7,073 bases of DNA from an uncultured Asticcacaulis sp. (lineage in GTDB: Bacteria; Pseudomonadota; Alphaproteobacteria; Caulobacterales; Caulobacteraceae): NCBI GenBank assembly GCA_946482045.1, contig CAMLPZ010000225.1:1-7073 (forward strand). The letters are read 5' to 3'. How positions within the stretch are numbered: position 1 is the stretch's first letter; each line of letters opens with the position of its first letter. Positions 5,101-7,073 of the stretch are shown here, piece by piece. The position numbers and the translations under genes were made by a program. The notes under the pieces were generated by a model. It saw only the letters and a program-made list of their open reading frames with translations. It searched no databases and was not told the origin of the DNA.

Positions 5101-7073
5101 ATGCTGCATCCCAAGGCCCACCCGGGCTTGTTCAAAAAGAAATTGCTCACCTGTGGCGGCACGCTGGCGCTTGTTGCCGCAGCTTTCGCCGCCATGCCTG
5201 CTGTCGCTCAAGACGCGCCGGCGCCGGCAGGTGAAGACAGCCAGACGGTTGTCGTGACCGGCATCCGCCGCGGTATCCAGGACGCCATCACTGCCAAAAA
5301 GCGCTCGACGCAGATCGTCGAAGCCGTGTCGGCCGAAGATATCGGCAAGTTGCCCGACGCCTCGATTGCCGAATCCCTGGCGCGCCTGCCGGGCCTCGCC
5401 GCCCAGCGCACCAATGGCCGCGCCCAGACCCTGTCGATCCGTGGCCTTGGTCCGGACTATACCGTCACCACTATGAATGGCCGCGAGCAGGTGTCGACCA
5501 ATGACAACCGCTCGGTGGAATTCGACCAGTATCCGTCCGAACTGATCAGCCAGGTGCTGATCTACAAGACGCCCAACGCCTCGATGACCACCCAGGGCAT
5601 CGCCGGCACTGCCGACCTGCAGACCGTCCGCCCGCTGGCCTATGGCAAGCGCGCCGCCGCCATCAATATCCGCCGCGAAATGAACTCGGAAGAGGCGGCG
5701 ATCGGCGGCCTTGAAAACTCGGGCAGCCGCTGGTCGTTCAACTATATCGACCAGTTTTTTGACAAGACCCTGGGCGTCGCCTTTGGTTACGCGCACACCG
5801 ACTCGCCCTATCAGGTGACGCGCCTCGAGCCCTGGGGCGATGGCGACTTCCCGCGCTGCGACGGCGGAACGACCTGCACGAACGGCGGCGGCCTGAACAA
5901 GTTCATTCTGGGTGGCCAGAAAAACGGGGTGCAATCGTCGAACCTCGAACGTGACGGCCTGATGGGCGTCCTGGAATGGAAGCCTAATGACCGCCTGCGC
6001 GTCGTCGTCGACGCCTTCCACTCGGAATTCGAAGAACTGCAAAAGATCGCCCGCCTGGAATATCCGCTGTGGTGGAGCTCTTCGCAGCTGCAGCCGGGCT
6101 ATACGGTTGACGGCGACTATATCGACCACGGCGTCTTTACGGGCGTCAACACAGTCGTCGAGAACTACACCAATCGCCGTCAGGCCACGACCGACCAGAT
6201 CGGCGTGAACATTAACTACGCCCTCAACGACCAGTGGACCCTGAACGCCGACCTCAGCACCCAGAAGCTGACGCGCGATGACGTCATTATCGAATCGACC
6301 GCCGGTACGGGCGCTGCCGGTTCGGTCGTCTCGGACACTATCACCTTCGACATGACCGATAAGGACCATGCCTACAACCTGTCCGGTGTGATCGACTATT
6401 CCGACTTCAGCAAGGTCTTCCTGACTGATCCGGGCGGCTGGGGTGGCCCGGTGACCAATCGTGGTGGCTTCTTCCGTGCGCCGCACGTCGAAGACGAATT
6501 GAACATGATCAAGCTGGTTGCCGAGCGCAAAATCGAATCCGGCCTCTTCAGCAAGGTCGCCTTCGGCTATAGCCGCATCGACCGTTCGAAGGACAAGAAC
6601 GACTACGCTGCCTATATGAGCCTGACCGCGCCGACCGTCGCCGTTCCTGAAAAGTACCGCACCGGAGTGACCGATGCGAGCTTCCTCGGCAACACGTCGG
6701 GCATGATCTCGTATGACTCGTTGGCCATGTGGCAGGACGGCATCTTCATCCTGACCGAAGCCACCGACAATGATCAATTGCGCCGCAGCTGGTTCGTTGA
6801 AGAAACGGTCGACGCCGCCTTCATCCGTGCCGACATCGATACCCAACTGTTCGGCATTCCGGTCACAGGCAATATCGGCGTCATGTCGCAGACGGCTGAG
6901 CAAAGCGCCGAATCGATTTTCGTCGGCGCTGGCACACCGGTCACCAAGGCGGACGGCGACAAGTATACCGACGTCCTGCCCAGCCTGAACCTAAACTTCG
7001 CGGTGGCCGAAGACGTCACCGTCCGCTTCGGCGCCGGCACGACCCTGGCCCGTCCGCGCATGGACGACATGGC
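5101..7073 (+). CDS. TonB-dependent outer-membrane receptor, Xanthomonas/Caulobacter class, partial
   Basis: The first 657 residues of a receptor that in this class usually runs to about 850-1000; the gene leaves the right edge. The start has a strong AGGAGG with a 5-nt spacer. A Sec signal peptide (KKK then a hydrophobic core) is cleaved probably after AVA36. A TonB-box-like QTVVVTG follows at 48-54. The plug domain, about 55-185, shows the class signatures VSAEDIGKLPDASIAESL (76-93), SIRGLGPDY (112-120) and MNGRE. From about 195 on the sequence alternates aromatic beta-strands with variable loops, as expected of a 22-strand barrel. C253 and C259 (CDGGTTC) sit in a probable external loop and may be disulfide-linked. 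The receptor imports a large or scarce substrate using TonB-ExbBD energy. The neighbouring LacI-type regulator favours a carbohydrate, but no transport or glycosidase gene in the window identifies it. Confidence 0.95.
   Translation, partial: MLHPKAHPGLFKKKLLTCGGTLALVAAAFAAMPAVAQDAPAPAGEDSQTVVVTGIRRGIQDAITAKKRSTQIVEAVSAEDIGKLPDASIAESLARLPGLAAQRTNGRAQTLSIRGLGPDYTVTTMNGREQVSTNDNRSVEFDQYPSELISQVLIYKTPNASMTTQGIAGTADLQTVRPLAYGKRAAAINIRREMNSEEAAIGGLENSGSRWSFNYIDQFFDKTLGVAFGYAHTDSPYQVTRLEPWGDGDFPRCDGGTTCTNGGGLNKFILGGQKNGVQSSNLERDGLMGVLEWKPNDRLRVVVDAFHSEFEELQKIARLEYPLWWSSSQLQPGYTVDGDYIDHGVFTGVNTVVENYTNRRQATTDQIGVNINYALNDQWTLNADLSTQKLTRDDVIIESTAGTGAAGSVVSDTITFDMTDKDHAYNLSGVIDYSDFSKVFLTDPGGWGGPVTNRGGFFRAPHVEDELNMIKLVAERKIESGLFSKVAFGYSRIDRSKDKNDYAAYMSLTAPTVAVPEKYRTGVTDASFLGNTSGMISYDSLAMWQDGIFILTEATDNDQLRRSWFVEETVDAAFIRADIDTQLFGIPVTGNIGVMSQTAEQSAESIFVGAGTPVTKADGDKYTDVLPSLNLNFAVAEDVTVRFGAGTTLARPRMDDM

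Noticed and set aside
5011..6903. A 630-codon open frame antisense to the TonB receptor gene
   Set aside because: It mirrors the receptor's GC-rich codon pattern, has no ribosome site, no recognisable domain and low-complexity Val/Arg/Gly/Asp composition. The sense frame has a signal peptide, plug and barrel motifs.

Overview
The window looks like chromosomal DNA from a GC-rich alphaproteobacterium, most likely in or near the Caulobacteraceae (inference). The reasons are the RNase PH / RdgB / HemW gene set, high G+C third-position codon use, and a large TonB-dependent receptor of the Xanthomonas/Caulobacter class whose plug carries SAEDIGKLPD and SIRGLGPDY, next to a LacI-family regulator. 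The window opens inside hemW and closes inside the receptor gene, so both are partial.

Left part (1-2862): a housekeeping block on the minus strand, read right to left, with rph (RNase PH), rdgB (dITP/XTP pyrophosphatase) and hemW (radical-SAM heme chaperone). The rdgB stop and the hemW GTG start overlap as GTGA. A GC-rich palindromic repeat of about 40 bp lies in frame inside the 5' end of hemW and adds an Arg/Gly-rich stretch before its conserved start. Between rph and rdgB, on the opposite strand, sits a two-gene cassette: a four-helix DUF2975 membrane protein and a small XRE/YozG-like HTH protein, joined by an ATGA overlap. The HTH gene meets rph stop-on-stop.

Middle (2935-3530): two small envelope genes on the minus strand overlap by 7 nt upstream of rph. 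The first product begins with a hydrophobic, signal-like segment and the second is a predicted lipoprotein. Neither is a recognised family, but they share a short C-x-D-x2-C-K motif.

Right part (3531-7073): a plus-strand sugar-uptake-type module. A divergent regulatory region carries a cre-like LacI-family operator before a lacI-type regulator. Then come an AT-rich hairpin with a T tract, a 346-bp intergenic region rich in TGCAA motifs and A-tracts, and a TonB receptor with a strong Shine-Dalgarno and a signal peptide. The natural reading is substrate-responsive control of an outer-membrane receptor; the substrate cannot be told from sequence alone.

No CRISPR array, rRNA, tRNA, transposase, integrase or phage gene was seen. 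Nothing here is clearly a new defence or mobile system. The most unusual items are the repeat-extended hemW, the cassette splitting rph from rdgB, the paired CxDxxCK envelope proteins, the atypical LacI hinge, and dyads shared by the two regulatory regions flanking lacI.
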